Assembly: GCA_016186095.1 (NCBI GenBank)
Contig: JACPMG010000001.1
Coordinates: forward strand, 1-44,782
From: Candidatus Sungiibacteriota bacterium
Lineage (GTDB): Bacteria; Patescibacteriota; Minisyncoccia; Sungbacterales; HO2-52-23
Reading direction: 5' to 3'
DNA: 44,782 nt
In this document: one piece after another, positions 6,830 through 14,527 of the stretch
Layout: each line of letters begins with the position of its first letter
Position numbering within the stretch: position 1 is the first letter of the stretch
The notes under the pieces: model-generated
The model's input: the letters and a program-made list of their open reading frames with translations, nothing else
Told to the model about the DNA's origin: nothing
The model's database searches: none
Translations under genes and position numbers: made by a program

Positions 6830-7130
6830 GCGCACGATCCGGCGACGAGTCGGAGTGCAACAGCCAAAGTCCCCAAAAACTCGGCCGCGTCAGACGCGGT
6901 CGGGGGGGAGCGGTGATCTGTGGCGCACGATCGGAGGGAGTAGCTAGCACTCCCAATGACGAATATGCGCCCACCGCTCCTTGCACCATCCGATTCCGCG
7001 AAAACCCCGCCAAAGTTTTCTCATGAAAATTTAGGCGGGCAAGTCGACGAATCGGTTTCTCCCGCAGATCTTTTTATAAAATTTTTATGGGAGGAGCCGT
7101 CCGACTTCGCGGAATCAGATGGTGTATCAA
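6830..7130 (+). ncRNA. Candidate structured RNA upstream of a terminator
   Basis: About 300 bases with no convincing gene but nested complementarity. GGAGCGGTG (6907-6915) pairs with 6972-6980. Inside that, GGCGCA (6922-6927) pairs with 6966-6971 and GGGAGT (6936-6941) with 6949-6954. A 17-base arm at 6986-7002 pairs with 7106-7122 with one mismatch, enclosing CCCGCC (7006-7011)/GGCGGG (7034-7039) and a second A/T-rich hairpin. An intrinsic terminator follows at 7133. No known RNA family signature is recognised and the strand is not certain, since one mismatch favours the minus strand as G-U. Confidence 0.4.
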
Positions 7131-7132
7131 AG

Positions 7133-7172
7133 AAAATCGTTCAGCTCTTACGAGTTGAACGATTTTCTTTTT
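7133..7172 (+). terminator. Intrinsic terminator before tRNA-Arg
   Basis: A 15-bp stem (7133-7147 with 7152-7166, one G-U) around the loop TTAC, followed by CTTTTT. A classic rho-independent terminator on the plus strand; it ends the structured region above. Confidence 0.88.
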
Positions 7173-7195
7173 AGCCATAAGATGAGCTTAATCCT

Positions 7196-7269
7196 GTCCT
7201 CGTAGCTCAGCGGATTAGAGCGCTTCCCTCCGAAGGAAGAGGCCAGAGGTTCAAATCCTCTCGAGGACG
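7196..7269 (+). tRNA. tRNA-Arg (CCG)
   Basis: Acceptor GTCCTCG/CGAGGAC, D-stem GCTC/GAGC, anticodon arm CTTCC-CTCCGAA-GGAAG giving anticodon CCG, T-loop TTCAAAT, discriminator G at 7269. Unlike the three tRNAs upstream, CCA is not encoded. The next gene's ATG begins only 5 bases later. Confidence 0.93.
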
Positions 7270-7274
7270 ATTTT

Positions 7275-8252
7275 ATGAATAAGATACTTTTTACTTTACT
7301 TCTAGCGCTTCTGCCGCTTTTCGCCTCCGCCCAATTTACCCGGGATCTTTATTTTGGCATGTATAATAATCCCGACGTCGTGCGTCTGCAGGAGTTTTTG
7401 CGCGGGCGGGGATTTTTCACCTATCCCGTATCAACGGGAAATTATTTTAGCGTGACACTGGATGCCGTGAGAAAATTCCAAAAAGCAAACGGTATTTCTC
7501 CGGTAGGAGGTTACTTCGGGACTCAGTCGCGCTTAGCGGCTAATCGGATGCTCGCTACCTCTCCGGCATTTACCGTATCCGGCTCATCCGCGGCTGGTTC
7601 TTCGCCCCTTCGGTCACCATACAAAGGGAAGATTGCGATCGGCTCGGTCTCCGGCACCAGTGAAACTCCGGAATCTGAATCCGTCAGTATGGAGAATAGA
7701 AGCCAGACCGAGAAAATTTCCATAACCGGATTTATTATTGAGAATTCGCGGGGCGAGCGTTTTATAATTCCTAAAGGTTACGACCTGCCGGGCTTTTCCG
7801 CGCCGGCCCAAGATTCCATAATCTTGAAACCAGGGGAGCGCGCGGTGATCACCGCAGGACGGCAGGAGAGGCGCATGGATTTCAGGGCCAATCTTTGTAC
7901 GGGATATTTTGATGAGTCCAGCAGCTTTACGCCCTATCTATATCATCAATGTCCGCGCCCGGACACCAGAAAGCTGATCAGTTTGTCCGACAGATGCCTG
8001 CGTATTATTGACTCTACTTCATCATGCCGTCAGGCAAAATTTGAAGGTTTTGTGGACTCCGACTGCTCCGTATATTTGAACGAGCATTTAAACTACGCCG
8101 GATGCGTCAGAGATTACCGTTCGCGCCAGGATTTCTATTCCAAAGAATGGTTTATCTGGATGCAGCGAGATAAAGAATTTTTCAGAAATGTACACGATAA
8201 AGTTATTTTGCGGGATACGATAGGCAAGGTGGTGGATGAGCATTCGTATTAA
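7275..8252 (+). CDS. Secreted peptidoglycan-binding protein with lamin-tail-like domain
   Basis: A 325-residue protein with an N-terminal signal peptide ending near ALPLFASA. Residues ~20-90 are a peptidoglycan-binding-1 domain (NPDVVRLQEFLRGRGFF, then LDAVRKFQKANGI and FGTQSRLAANR). After a Ser/Gly-rich linker, residues ~145-325 resemble the lamin-tail-like module common in CPR surface proteins (ISITGFIIEN, ILKPGERAVIT), with several Cys that could form disulfides. The likely location is the cell envelope. ATG 7275 follows tRNA-Arg by 5 bases; the only GAGGA ribosome-binding candidate lies inside the tRNA acceptor stem. Confidence 0.82.
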   Translation: MNKILFTLLLALLPLFASAQFTRDLYFGMYNNPDVVRLQEFLRGRGFFTYPVSTGNYFSVTLDAVRKFQKANGISPVGGYFGTQSRLAANRMLATSPAFTVSGSSAAGSSPLRSPYKGKIAIGSVSGTSETPESESVSMENRSQTEKISITGFIIENSRGERFIIPKGYDLPGFSAPAQDSIILKPGERAVITAGRQERRMDFRANLCTGYFDESSSFTPYLYHQCPRPDTRKLISLSDRCLRIIDSTSSCRQAKFEGFVDSDCSVYLNEHLNYAGCVRDYRSRQDFYSKEWFIWMQRDKEFFRNVHDKVILRDTIGKVVDEHSY

Positions 8253-8255
8253 CTA

Positions 8256-8328
8256 TGTATCGCAAAACGTGTAACGTGTATCGCAAGAAATTTTATGCTT
8301 GCGTTACACGATATACGCTACACGTTAT
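8256..8328 (+). repeat. Imperfect tandem/inverted repeats (CGTGTAACG, CGCTACACG type)
   Basis: The spacer is built almost wholly of short units such as AACGTGTAACGTGTATCGC and GCGTTACACGATATACGC, in opposite orientations. CGCAAG/CTTGCG forms a hairpin. The 14-mer CGCTACACGTTATA (8316-8329) recurs exactly at 42261-42274 inside tatD. Confidence 0.75.
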
Positions 8329-9660
8329 ATGAGGTTATCTTTTCACGGTGGCGCTCAAGAAGTAACTGGAGCTTGTTACTTGTTGGAGGCCTCAAAATTC
8401 AAAATTCTTATTGACTGTGGACTCTTCCAGGGATGTGACGAGTGCGCCGATTTAAATTTCGAAAAGTTTAAATTTAAACCCCGGGAAATAGACGCAGTTT
8501 TTATCACCCACGCCCATCTTGACCACGTGGGACGCCTCCCAAAATTAGTCCGCGAAGGTTTTTCCGGGAAAATTTATTCCACCGCTCCCACGCGCGAACT
8601 TGCGCGGCTGATTCTTGAGGATGCCCTGCATCTTGCCCGGCGCCAAAAAAATGAGCTTTATCGCGAGGAAGATTTGGAGAAAACATTTGCTCGCTGGGAA
8701 GATCTTCCATACGAAAAGGAAGTGGAGATAGACGGGATTAGAGTAAAATTCAATGACGCGGGACATATTTTGGGTTCAGCCACGGTTGAATTTTGGCTTG
8801 AAAAAAAGCATTTTCTTTTTACCGGGGACTTGGGCAATACGCCCTCGGCATTATTGCCTTCGCCGGACGTAGTTCGTGATATAGAGTATTTGATTATTGA
8901 ATCTACTTATGGAGGCCGGCTGCACGAGAAGCCGGAGGAACGGGTGCTGAATCTTGAGCGCGCGGTGGAAGATACGGCTGCTCGCAAAGGTGTTCTAATG
9001 ATTCCCGCTTTTGCCACCGAGCGCACACAGGACATATTGTTTTATCTTAATGAGATGCTGCTTTTCAGGCGCATTCCGGAGATGCCGGTTTTTGTGGATT
9101 CGCCCTTGGCTATTCGCGCCACGGAAGTTTACGAGCGCCACGTAATGTACTATAAGGAAGAGATCAAAGAGCTTTATCGCGAGCATCCGCATCTTTTCCA
9201 ATTTAAAAAACTTAAGTTTACCCAGACCGTTGAGGAATCAAAAAAAATAAATGATGTCCCGGCGCCCAAAGCCATCATCGCCGGATCGGGTATGATGCAG
9301 GGCGGAAGGATTCTGCATCATCTGCGCCGCTATTTGCTGGACGAAAAAAGCATTTTGTTGATCACCGGCTATCAGGCGGCCGGATCCCTGGGCCGGCGGC
9401 TCATTGATAAAGAAAAAATGGTTAAACTTTTTGGGGAAGAGGTTCCGGTCAACTGCGAGGTCAGAAAGATAAATGGGTTTTCGGCGCACGCGGATAATCC
9501 CCAGCTTTTTTCTTTTGTGGAGCGCACCCGCGACACGCTAAAGAAAGTCTTTGTGGTGCAGGGAGAGGAGGCACAGGCGCTTCACTTTATGCAGGAGATA
9601 AAGGATCGCCTTGGGGTAGAGGCCGTTGCGCCTACGCTTTATGAGTCGTTTAATATATAA
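8329..9660 (+). CDS. MBL-fold beta-CASP RNA-processing exonuclease
   Basis: A 443-residue protein of the CPSF/Ysh1-like bacterial group. Residues 1-30 carry FHGGAQEVTGACYLL and IDCGLFQG. The metal motif HAHLDHVGRLP is near residue 62, then DAGHILGSATVEF, FTGDLGN, and the beta-CASP segment with STYGGRLH, GSGMMQGGRILHHL and the C-terminal NGFSAHAD. It probably degrades or trims RNA in the cytoplasm. A TTG at 8299 would add ten residues encoded by the repeat unit; ATG 8329 is preferred because the fold begins there. No Shine-Dalgarno site. Confidence 0.92.
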   Translation: MRLSFHGGAQEVTGACYLLEASKFKILIDCGLFQGCDECADLNFEKFKFKPREIDAVFITHAHLDHVGRLPKLVREGFSGKIYSTAPTRELARLILEDALHLARRQKNELYREEDLEKTFARWEDLPYEKEVEIDGIRVKFNDAGHILGSATVEFWLEKKHFLFTGDLGNTPSALLPSPDVVRDIEYLIIESTYGGRLHEKPEERVLNLERAVEDTAARKGVLMIPAFATERTQDILFYLNEMLLFRRIPEMPVFVDSPLAIRATEVYERHVMYYKEEIKELYREHPHLFQFKKLKFTQTVEESKKINDVPAPKAIIAGSGMMQGGRILHHLRRYLLDEKSILLITGYQAAGSLGRRLIDKEKMVKLFGEEVPVNCEVRKINGFSAHADNPQLFSFVERTRDTLKKVFVVQGEEAQALHFMQEIKDRLGVEAVAPTLYESFNI

Positions 9661-9669
9661 TGGAAGTGT

Positions 9670-10248
9670 ATGAAGCCGACTCCCCATACCCACTTAAAAT
9701 ACAAAATTTGTATCTCCGGAGCCGCAGAGACCGGGCATTGCAGCGAGGACGCGCTGGAAAAAACCAAAGAACTGGCGAGGCAGGTGATTTTACATAATGC
9801 CGTTTTAGTAACCGGAGCCACCACCGGCGCGCCTTTTTGGGCCGCGATTGGCGCCAAAGACGCCGGAGGATTTGTGATTGGGCTCTCTCCGGCCTCGTCC
9901 GAAGCTGAACACGTTAAAAAGTACCGGCTACCCGTTGATTATCATGACATTATAATATACACAGGCTTTGGGTATTCGGGCAGAAACCTTCTACTCACCA
10001 GGTCCGCCGATGCCGTGCTTTTTACCTGCGGACGCATTGGCACCGTCAACGAGTTTACTATTGCCTTTGAGGACAATAAACCCATAGGAGTTCTTACTAG
10101 TACCGGCTGGATGACTGACGATATTATTAAAAAAATAATTGAGGAGGGCCATCGCGGATCAGGAAAAGTTGTTTATGACGACGACCCCAAAACTTTGGTT
10201 GAGAAAGTCTTGGCATTAGTTAAAAAAGAAAAGGTCGTAGAAATTTAA
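9670..10248 (+). CDS. SLOG-superfamily (LOG/TIGR00725-like) Rossmann protein
   Basis: A 192-residue protein with a Rossmann-like nucleotide-binding fold: ICISGAAETGHC at the start, VTGATTGAPFWAAIGAKDAGG, and FTCGRIGTVNEFTIAFEDNKPIGVL, a variant of the LOG signature PGGxGTxxE. Related proteins include phosphoribohydrolases (LOG) and nucleotide sensors; the exact reaction is unknown. It follows the beta-CASP nuclease by 9 bases. A TATAAT at 9656-9661 and GGAAG just before ATG 9670 could also give independent expression. Confidence 0.78.
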   Translation: MKPTPHTHLKYKICISGAAETGHCSEDALEKTKELARQVILHNAVLVTGATTGAPFWAAIGAKDAGGFVIGLSPASSEAEHVKKYRLPVDYHDIIIYTGFGYSGRNLLLTRSADAVLFTCGRIGTVNEFTIAFEDNKPIGVLTSTGWMTDDIIKKIIEEGHRGSGKVVYDDDPKTLVEKVLALVKKEKVVEI

Positions 10249-10334
10249 CCCCGATACAAATATACGAATGAATACCAATGCAACGAATAGTTATTAGTAT
10301 AATTAGTATGCATTAGTATATTGGTATCGCGTTT
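10249..10334. repeat. AT-rich repeat spacer
   Basis: Short units of the type TTAGTATA/ATTAGTATG and GATACAAATATACGAATGAATAC are repeated and partly inverted (GATACAAATATAC near the start, GTATATTGGTATC near the end). No gene is present. Similar in style to the repeats at 8256 and 26177. Confidence 0.6.
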
Positions 10335-10580
10335 ATGGAGGAGCAAATAGGCAAAATTATTCATTATTACGATAAAATCGGCGTTGCTGTGGTGCGGCTG
10401 GAAGGGGGATTGAAAGCAGGAGATACGGTTCATGTAAAAGGGAAAGTGTCTGATTTTGAGCAGACGGTGGAGTCTATGCAGCTTGATCACAAAGACGTAA
10501 GCTCGGCCAAGAAGGGTGAAGAGGTGGCGGTGAAGTTGAGCGGGAAGGCGAAGGAAGGGGACATTGTTTACAAAAAGTAG
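10335..10580 (+). CDS. Small translation-factor-like protein (EF-Tu domain 2 fold)
   Basis: An 81-residue protein that looks like an isolated beta-barrel domain 2 of translational GTPases: IGKIIHYYDKIGVAVVRLEG, LKAGDTVHVKGKVSDF, VESMQLDHKDVSSAKKGEEV, then GDIVYKK. Such stand-alone proteins are frequent in CPR bacteria and archaea; function not established. ATG 10335 follows the repeat spacer. It ends 3 bases before the permease gene, so the two are co-transcribed. Confidence 0.8.
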   Translation: MEEQIGKIIHYYDKIGVAVVRLEGGLKAGDTVHVKGKVSDFEQTVESMQLDHKDVSSAKKGEEVAVKLSGKAKEGDIVYKK

Positions 10581-10583
10581 AGC

Positions 10584-11720
10584 ATGCCGAAGTTTTTGCA
10601 AGCTGTTTTAATATTGTCCGGCATGATCATCGGCGCGGGGATGTTCGGCATCCCTTTTTCTTTCGCGCGCGCCGGATTTTGGCTTGGTACGGCGGAGCTC
10701 GTGGTGCTTGCCGGTGCGACGTTGTTGATTCACACTCTTTACGGTGAAGTAGTTTTAAAAACCGGAGAATATCATCGTCTTCCTGGTTATGTAGCCGTCT
10801 ATCTTGGCGATCGGGCAAAGATATTGGCCCGCGCCTCCGCAATTTTTGGCCTCTCTGGAACTCTTCTTGCCTATGTGATTCTCGGAGCCGTGTTTTTGAA
10901 CGCCATTTTTAAGAATGTTTGGGGCGGGCCGGGCGAGCTGGGCTGGGCAGTGGCTATTATGATCGCCGGTGCGGGCGTAAATCTCTTCCCGCTAAAAAGA
11001 GAGGCGCTTCTTAACGGAATCCTTACCGCGCTCCTCATAGGATTTATTATAGTTCTTATTTTTCTTCTGTTTCCCGGCGCGTCCTTGGAAAATATTGGCG
11101 GGTGGGACGTTAAAAATATTTTTCTGCCTTATGGCATACTCCTTTTCGCGTTATCCGGCGGCGCGGTTGTGCCGGAAGTGGTAACGCTTCTGGGAAAGGA
11201 CCGGACTAGGGTGCGCGGGGCGATTTTTCTGGGAACACTCATGCCCGCGGTTCTTTACTTTTTTTTCGCGCTCGCGGTCGTAGGGGTTGCCGGGGCGGGC
11301 GTAAGTTCGGAGGCCATCTCCTCGCTCCTGCCTTTTGTCGGAGATCGCGTAGTGCTTTTGGGAAGCGTTATCGGATTTCTCGCGGTGTTTACTTCTTTTA
11401 TCGTGTTGAATTCCAACTTTCAGGCCATGCTTACTCTTGATTTTGGATTCAGGCCTTCGCGCGCCTGGGCGGCGGTCTCTTTGATTCCGCCGCTGCTTTA
11501 CTTTTTTGGATTTCAAAATTTTATTGTCGTTATCGGCGCGGTGGGGGCCTTGGGCGTGGGCGTGGACATGGCCCTGCTCATTGCCGTCTATCATAAGATA
11601 CAAAAAATTGCGGGAATAGTTTCCGCCCGCTCCTATTTATGGAAATTTCTGCTGTATACTATGATTGCCGCCGGAGCGGTGTATGCCTTATACGATTCTA
11701 TGGCGTATCGGTTTTTTTAA
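10584..11720 (+). CDS. Amino-acid permease, aromatic amino-acid transporter (TyrP/Mtr) like
   Basis: A 378-residue integral membrane protein with about ten to eleven helices. The first reads GMIIGAGMFGIPFSFARAGF, the family hallmark of APC/HAAAP-type transporters that bind the substrate amine in an unwound helix 1. Later GGAVVPEV resembles the helix-6 break. It likely imports an amino acid, which would suit an auxotrophic cell; the substrate cannot be told. Its 3' end overlaps the converging glgA by 23 bases. Confidence 0.83.
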   Translation: MPKFLQAVLILSGMIIGAGMFGIPFSFARAGFWLGTAELVVLAGATLLIHTLYGEVVLKTGEYHRLPGYVAVYLGDRAKILARASAIFGLSGTLLAYVILGAVFLNAIFKNVWGGPGELGWAVAIMIAGAGVNLFPLKREALLNGILTALLIGFIIVLIFLLFPGASLENIGGWDVKNIFLPYGILLFALSGGAVVPEVVTLLGKDRTRVRGAIFLGTLMPAVLYFFFALAVVGVAGAGVSSEAISSLLPFVGDRVVLLGSVIGFLAVFTSFIVLNSNFQAMLTLDFGFRPSRAWAAVSLIPPLLYFFGFQNFIVVIGAVGALGVGVDMALLIAVYHKIQKIAGIVSARSYLWKFLLYTMIAAGAVYALYDSMAYRFF

Positions 11721-13230
11721 GATCAGTCTGGTGCAGCTTAATGGCTTTTTCAAACAGGGCTACGTACTCCACGGCCGAGCGCTCCCACGAAAAATCTTTT
11801 TCCATGGCGCGGCGCTGCATTTTTTGCCATGGTTCTTGGTGGCGCCAGTTGACGAAGGCGCGTATGGTCGCGATGAGCAGAGCGGTGGAAGAGGGCTCTT
11901 TGAAAAGAAATCCGGTGCCGCGATCTTTTTCAGGGATAAAATCTTCAACGGTGTCGGCAAGCCCTCCCACGTTGTTGGCGACCGGTATTGCGCCAAAACG
12001 CATGGCTTCCATCTGCACGAGCCCTGCCGGTTCAAAAAGGGACGGGATAAGCAGGACATCGGTCCCGGCGTATATGAGCCGCGACAATTCGTCATCAAAC
12101 TGCAGGTGTACGCCGACCTGCTGGGGGAATTTTCCGGCGAGCTCGTGGAAGAATTGCATTATTTCCGGTTCTCCCTCGCCTAGAACAATCAGTTGGCCGG
12201 AGGTGGACTTAAGCAGAGAATCGATGATCGGGCGCAGGAGGTCGAAGCCCTTTTGTTTTTGCAGGCGCGATACGATTCCTAGCACGAAAGAATTTTTATT
12301 TTCCGGAAGGCCGAATCTTTTTTGTAGGGCCGTTTTATTTTCTATCCTGTCGTCCAAAGTTTGGGAGGAAAAATTTTTAGCAAGCAGGGGGTCGCGGCCC
12401 GGGTCGTTGGTCTCGTAATCTATGCCGTTGAGTATTCCGTAAAGCCTGCCGCGGCGTTCGCGGAGGAGCGAATCCAGCCCTTCGCCGAATTCTTCGGTCA
12501 TGATTTCTTGCGCGTAGGTGGGGGATACGGTATTTACTATATCGGCGTGGAGTATCCCCCGGCGCATGGAGTTTATGCTATTCATCCGCTCCCCGAAAAA
12601 ATCCGGGATCGGCGAGTGCCCATCATCCCGTTCCGTTTCGGGGACAAAACGATGATGCTGCAACGGCCCCTGGGAAGCCCGGTTGTGGATGGAGAAGACG
12701 GAAGCGATATTTTCCAGACGTGTGTATTTGGAGTAGTCGCGCCGGAGGAAATCCGGCAGGAAGCCGGTCATGCAGTCCGTGCTGGTGATCACGTCGGGCG
12801 TCCATTCGCGATAAAGATTTAAAAATTCCAAAGCGCCCCGTGAGAGCAGGGCGAAACGGATCCTATCGTCAATGTAGCCGTAAGCGTTGGAGCGCAATTC
12901 ATAGTACTCCTGATTTTCTAGAAGATAAGTCGGCGCCGGATCCGGGCCGGTACCGGATCCTTCGTGAGCGAGCACGTTGCAGGCGAGGCGAGGACCTTGG
13001 TTATCCGGAGACGTGGGCACCTCCAGCCCTCTTTGTATGACCCTAAGACCGTGGTTACGCGGAATGGTCCCGTACCGCGGTATCATTACTCGCGCGTCAT
13101 GCCCGAGTCTGCGAAGCGCCCGCGGCAGGGAAAACATCACTTCGCCCAAGCCGCCTACTTTAGCAAACGGCGACTCTTCGGTGGTGACGAAAAGGATTTT
13201 TAATTTTTCTGCGCTTGGCCAAAATTTCAT
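11698..13230 (-). CDS. glgA: Glycogen/starch synthase (GT5)
   Basis: A 510-residue GT-B enzyme of family 5 that adds glucose from ADP-glucose (or UDP-glucose) to a growing alpha-1,4-glucan. The N-terminus ILFVTTEESPFAKVGGLGEV holds the nucleotide-sugar motif KxGGL. The middle holds SIHNRASQG and an NGIDYETNDP segment. The C-terminus holds RLQKQKGFD and SLFEPAGLVQMEAM, with the E-x7-E type motif, then GGLADTV. ATG 13230 is chosen because an upstream start would add ~30 non-homologous residues. It overlaps the permease tail and diverges from a TreT-like gene 40 bases away. Confidence 0.93.
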   Translation of the reverse strand: MKFWPSAEKLKILFVTTEESPFAKVGGLGEVMFSLPRALRRLGHDARVMIPRYGTIPRNHGLRVIQRGLEVPTSPDNQGPRLACNVLAHEGSGTGPDPAPTYLLENQEYYELRSNAYGYIDDRIRFALLSRGALEFLNLYREWTPDVITSTDCMTGFLPDFLRRDYSKYTRLENIASVFSIHNRASQGPLQHHRFVPETERDDGHSPIPDFFGERMNSINSMRRGILHADIVNTVSPTYAQEIMTEEFGEGLDSLLRERRGRLYGILNGIDYETNDPGRDPLLAKNFSSQTLDDRIENKTALQKRFGLPENKNSFVLGIVSRLQKQKGFDLLRPIIDSLLKSTSGQLIVLGEGEPEIMQFFHELAGKFPQQVGVHLQFDDELSRLIYAGTDVLLIPSLFEPAGLVQMEAMRFGAIPVANNVGGLADTVEDFIPEKDRGTGFLFKEPSSTALLIATIRAFVNWRHQEPWQKMQRRAMEKDFSWERSAVEYVALFEKAIKLHQTDLKKTDTP

Positions 13231-13236
13231 GTATTT

Positions 13237-13264
13237 TTGCGCTTCTGCAATTTTAGCATAGGAT
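13237..13264 (+). promoter_or_regulatory. Promoter of the TreT-like gene, leaderless-type
   Basis: TTGCGC (13237-13242) and TAGGAT (13259-13264) with a 16-base spacer. The -10 ends 6 bases before ATG 13271, so transcription would begin at or next to the A of the start codon. Confidence 0.5.
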
Positions 13265-13270
13265 AGACAT

Positions 13271-14527
13271 ATGGGAAAGCTGGTTGAGGCACCCCGGGCG
13301 GTCTTGCGCCGCCAGACCATTTCCGATTACCGCGTTTTTACACCCCGTTTGGTTGAAGAAGTAGCGAGGCTGGCCCGACGCCTGGGGACGCTCTCGGTTT
13401 TGCACATAAATTCTACGCTATCCGGAGGAGGCGTGGCCGAACTTTTAAGAAGTCAGGTGCCTCTGGAGAGGTCTTTGGGGATAATAAGCCGATGGTTTTT
13501 TATTTCCGCGCCCCGCGATTTTTTTAAGGTAACCAAAAAACTGCATAATCTACTTCAGGGAAAGCCCGGCATGCTCGCCAAAGAGGAGCAGCAAACCTAT
13601 AAACGGGCAGCAAGGGATCTCGCGGGTTCACTGCGGGGCATACTTAGAAAAGCGGCGAGCACGAAGACGGTGGTTATACTGCACGACCCGCAGACGCTTC
13701 CTTTAATAAATGCGATTCCCCGGGAGATTCCGGTCATCGTTCGCCTGCACATTGACCTTTCCAGCCCCAACCGCCGTGCCCTAAGATTTATCCACCCCCT
13801 TCTTAGGAAAGCAAGATATGTAGTGATCTCGCATCGCGCTTATCATCTTTGGCGCGATGAGAGATTAAAAATTCGCGTGATGGCGCCGGCCATTGATCCT
13901 TTCACGGCAAAAAATAGGGAACTTTCCCCGCCCCGCGCCTTGCGGATTTTGTTTGACAACGGTCTTAACATCAATAAGCCAATACTTGCCCAGGTTTCTC
14001 GTTTTGACCCGTGGAAGGATCCTTTAGGAGCGATCAAGACCTACGGTCTTGCCAAAAATAAAATCCCCGCTCTGCAATTGATTCTGGCCGGTAAGTATGC
14101 GGCGGATGATCCCGAGGGCGCCGCTATATTTGAAGCCGTATCCAAACATGCCCGCGGGGATCCTGACATCTTTTTATTCACCGAACACGATGATACTTTT
14201 ATTAATGCGGTACAGCGCGCGTCTGACGTTATTTTGCAAAAATCGTTGAGGGAAGGTTTTGGGTTGACGGTGACCGAGGCTATGTGGAAGGGAAAGGCGG
14301 TGGTTGGCGGAAAAACCGCGGGAATCGGGTTGCAGATCCGGAACGGTAAGAATGGATTTTTCGCATCTTCTCCCGAGGAGGCGGCGCGCGCGGTCGTTCA
14401 TCTGCTGCGGGACGAGCGCTTGAGGACCAAAATCGGGAAAGCTGCGCGCGAAACCGTGAGGAGAGAATTCCTTTTTGCGCGCCTGATGCGCGATCATCTA
14501 AAGTTATACCAAGAAGTATATGAATGA
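13271..14527 (+). CDS. GT4 glycosyltransferase, trehalose synthase (TreT) like
   Basis: A 418-residue GT-B enzyme. VLHINSTLSGGGVAELLRS at residues ~43-61 is the TreT signature, followed by VILHDPQTLPL, VRLHIDLSSPN (receptor-side motif) and, in the donor domain, QVSRFDPWKDP, LILAGKYAADDPEG and KSLREGFGLTVTEAMWKG. TreT-type enzymes make trehalose from NDP-glucose and glucose; related trehalose phosphorylases share the fold, so the direction is uncertain. It diverges from glgA and overlaps the P-type ATPase by 8 bases. Confidence 0.85.
   Translation: MGKLVEAPRAVLRRQTISDYRVFTPRLVEEVARLARRLGTLSVLHINSTLSGGGVAELLRSQVPLERSLGIISRWFFISAPRDFFKVTKKLHNLLQGKPGMLAKEEQQTYKRAARDLAGSLRGILRKAASTKTVVILHDPQTLPLINAIPREIPVIVRLHIDLSSPNRRALRFIHPLLRKARYVVISHRAYHLWRDERLKIRVMAPAIDPFTAKNRELSPPRALRILFDNGLNINKPILAQVSRFDPWKDPLGAIKTYGLAKNKIPALQLILAGKYAADDPEGAAIFEAVSKHARGDPDIFLFTEHDDTFINAVQRASDVILQKSLREGFGLTVTEAMWKGKAVVGGKTAGIGLQIRNGKNGFFASSPEEAARAVVHLLRDERLRTKIGKAARETVRREFLFARLMRDHLKLYQEVYE

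Noticed and set aside
6463-7013. Long minus-strand frames across the tRNA cluster
   Set aside because: They read through three clear tRNA genes on the opposite strand and have no homology or starts; they are composition shadows of GC-rich RNA.
5745-7172. RNase P RNA, 6S RNA or SRP RNA
   Set aside because: I looked for the conserved RNase P core (GAGGAAAGTCC, ACAGAAA-type), the SRP tetraloop region and the 6S bubble arrangement, and none was present on either strand.
6956-7174. Plus-strand frame of 72 codons starting at 6956
   Set aside because: It runs through long-range pairing and into the intrinsic terminator (7133-7172); composition does not look protein-like.
8299-8328. TTG start adding ten residues to the beta-CASP nuclease
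   Set aside because: The added residues are encoded by the repeat unit and precede the conserved fold; ATG 8329 fits better.
13231-13320. Upstream start for glgA
   Set aside because: It adds ~30 residues unlike GT5 enzymes and overlaps the divergent TreT-like gene and its promoter.
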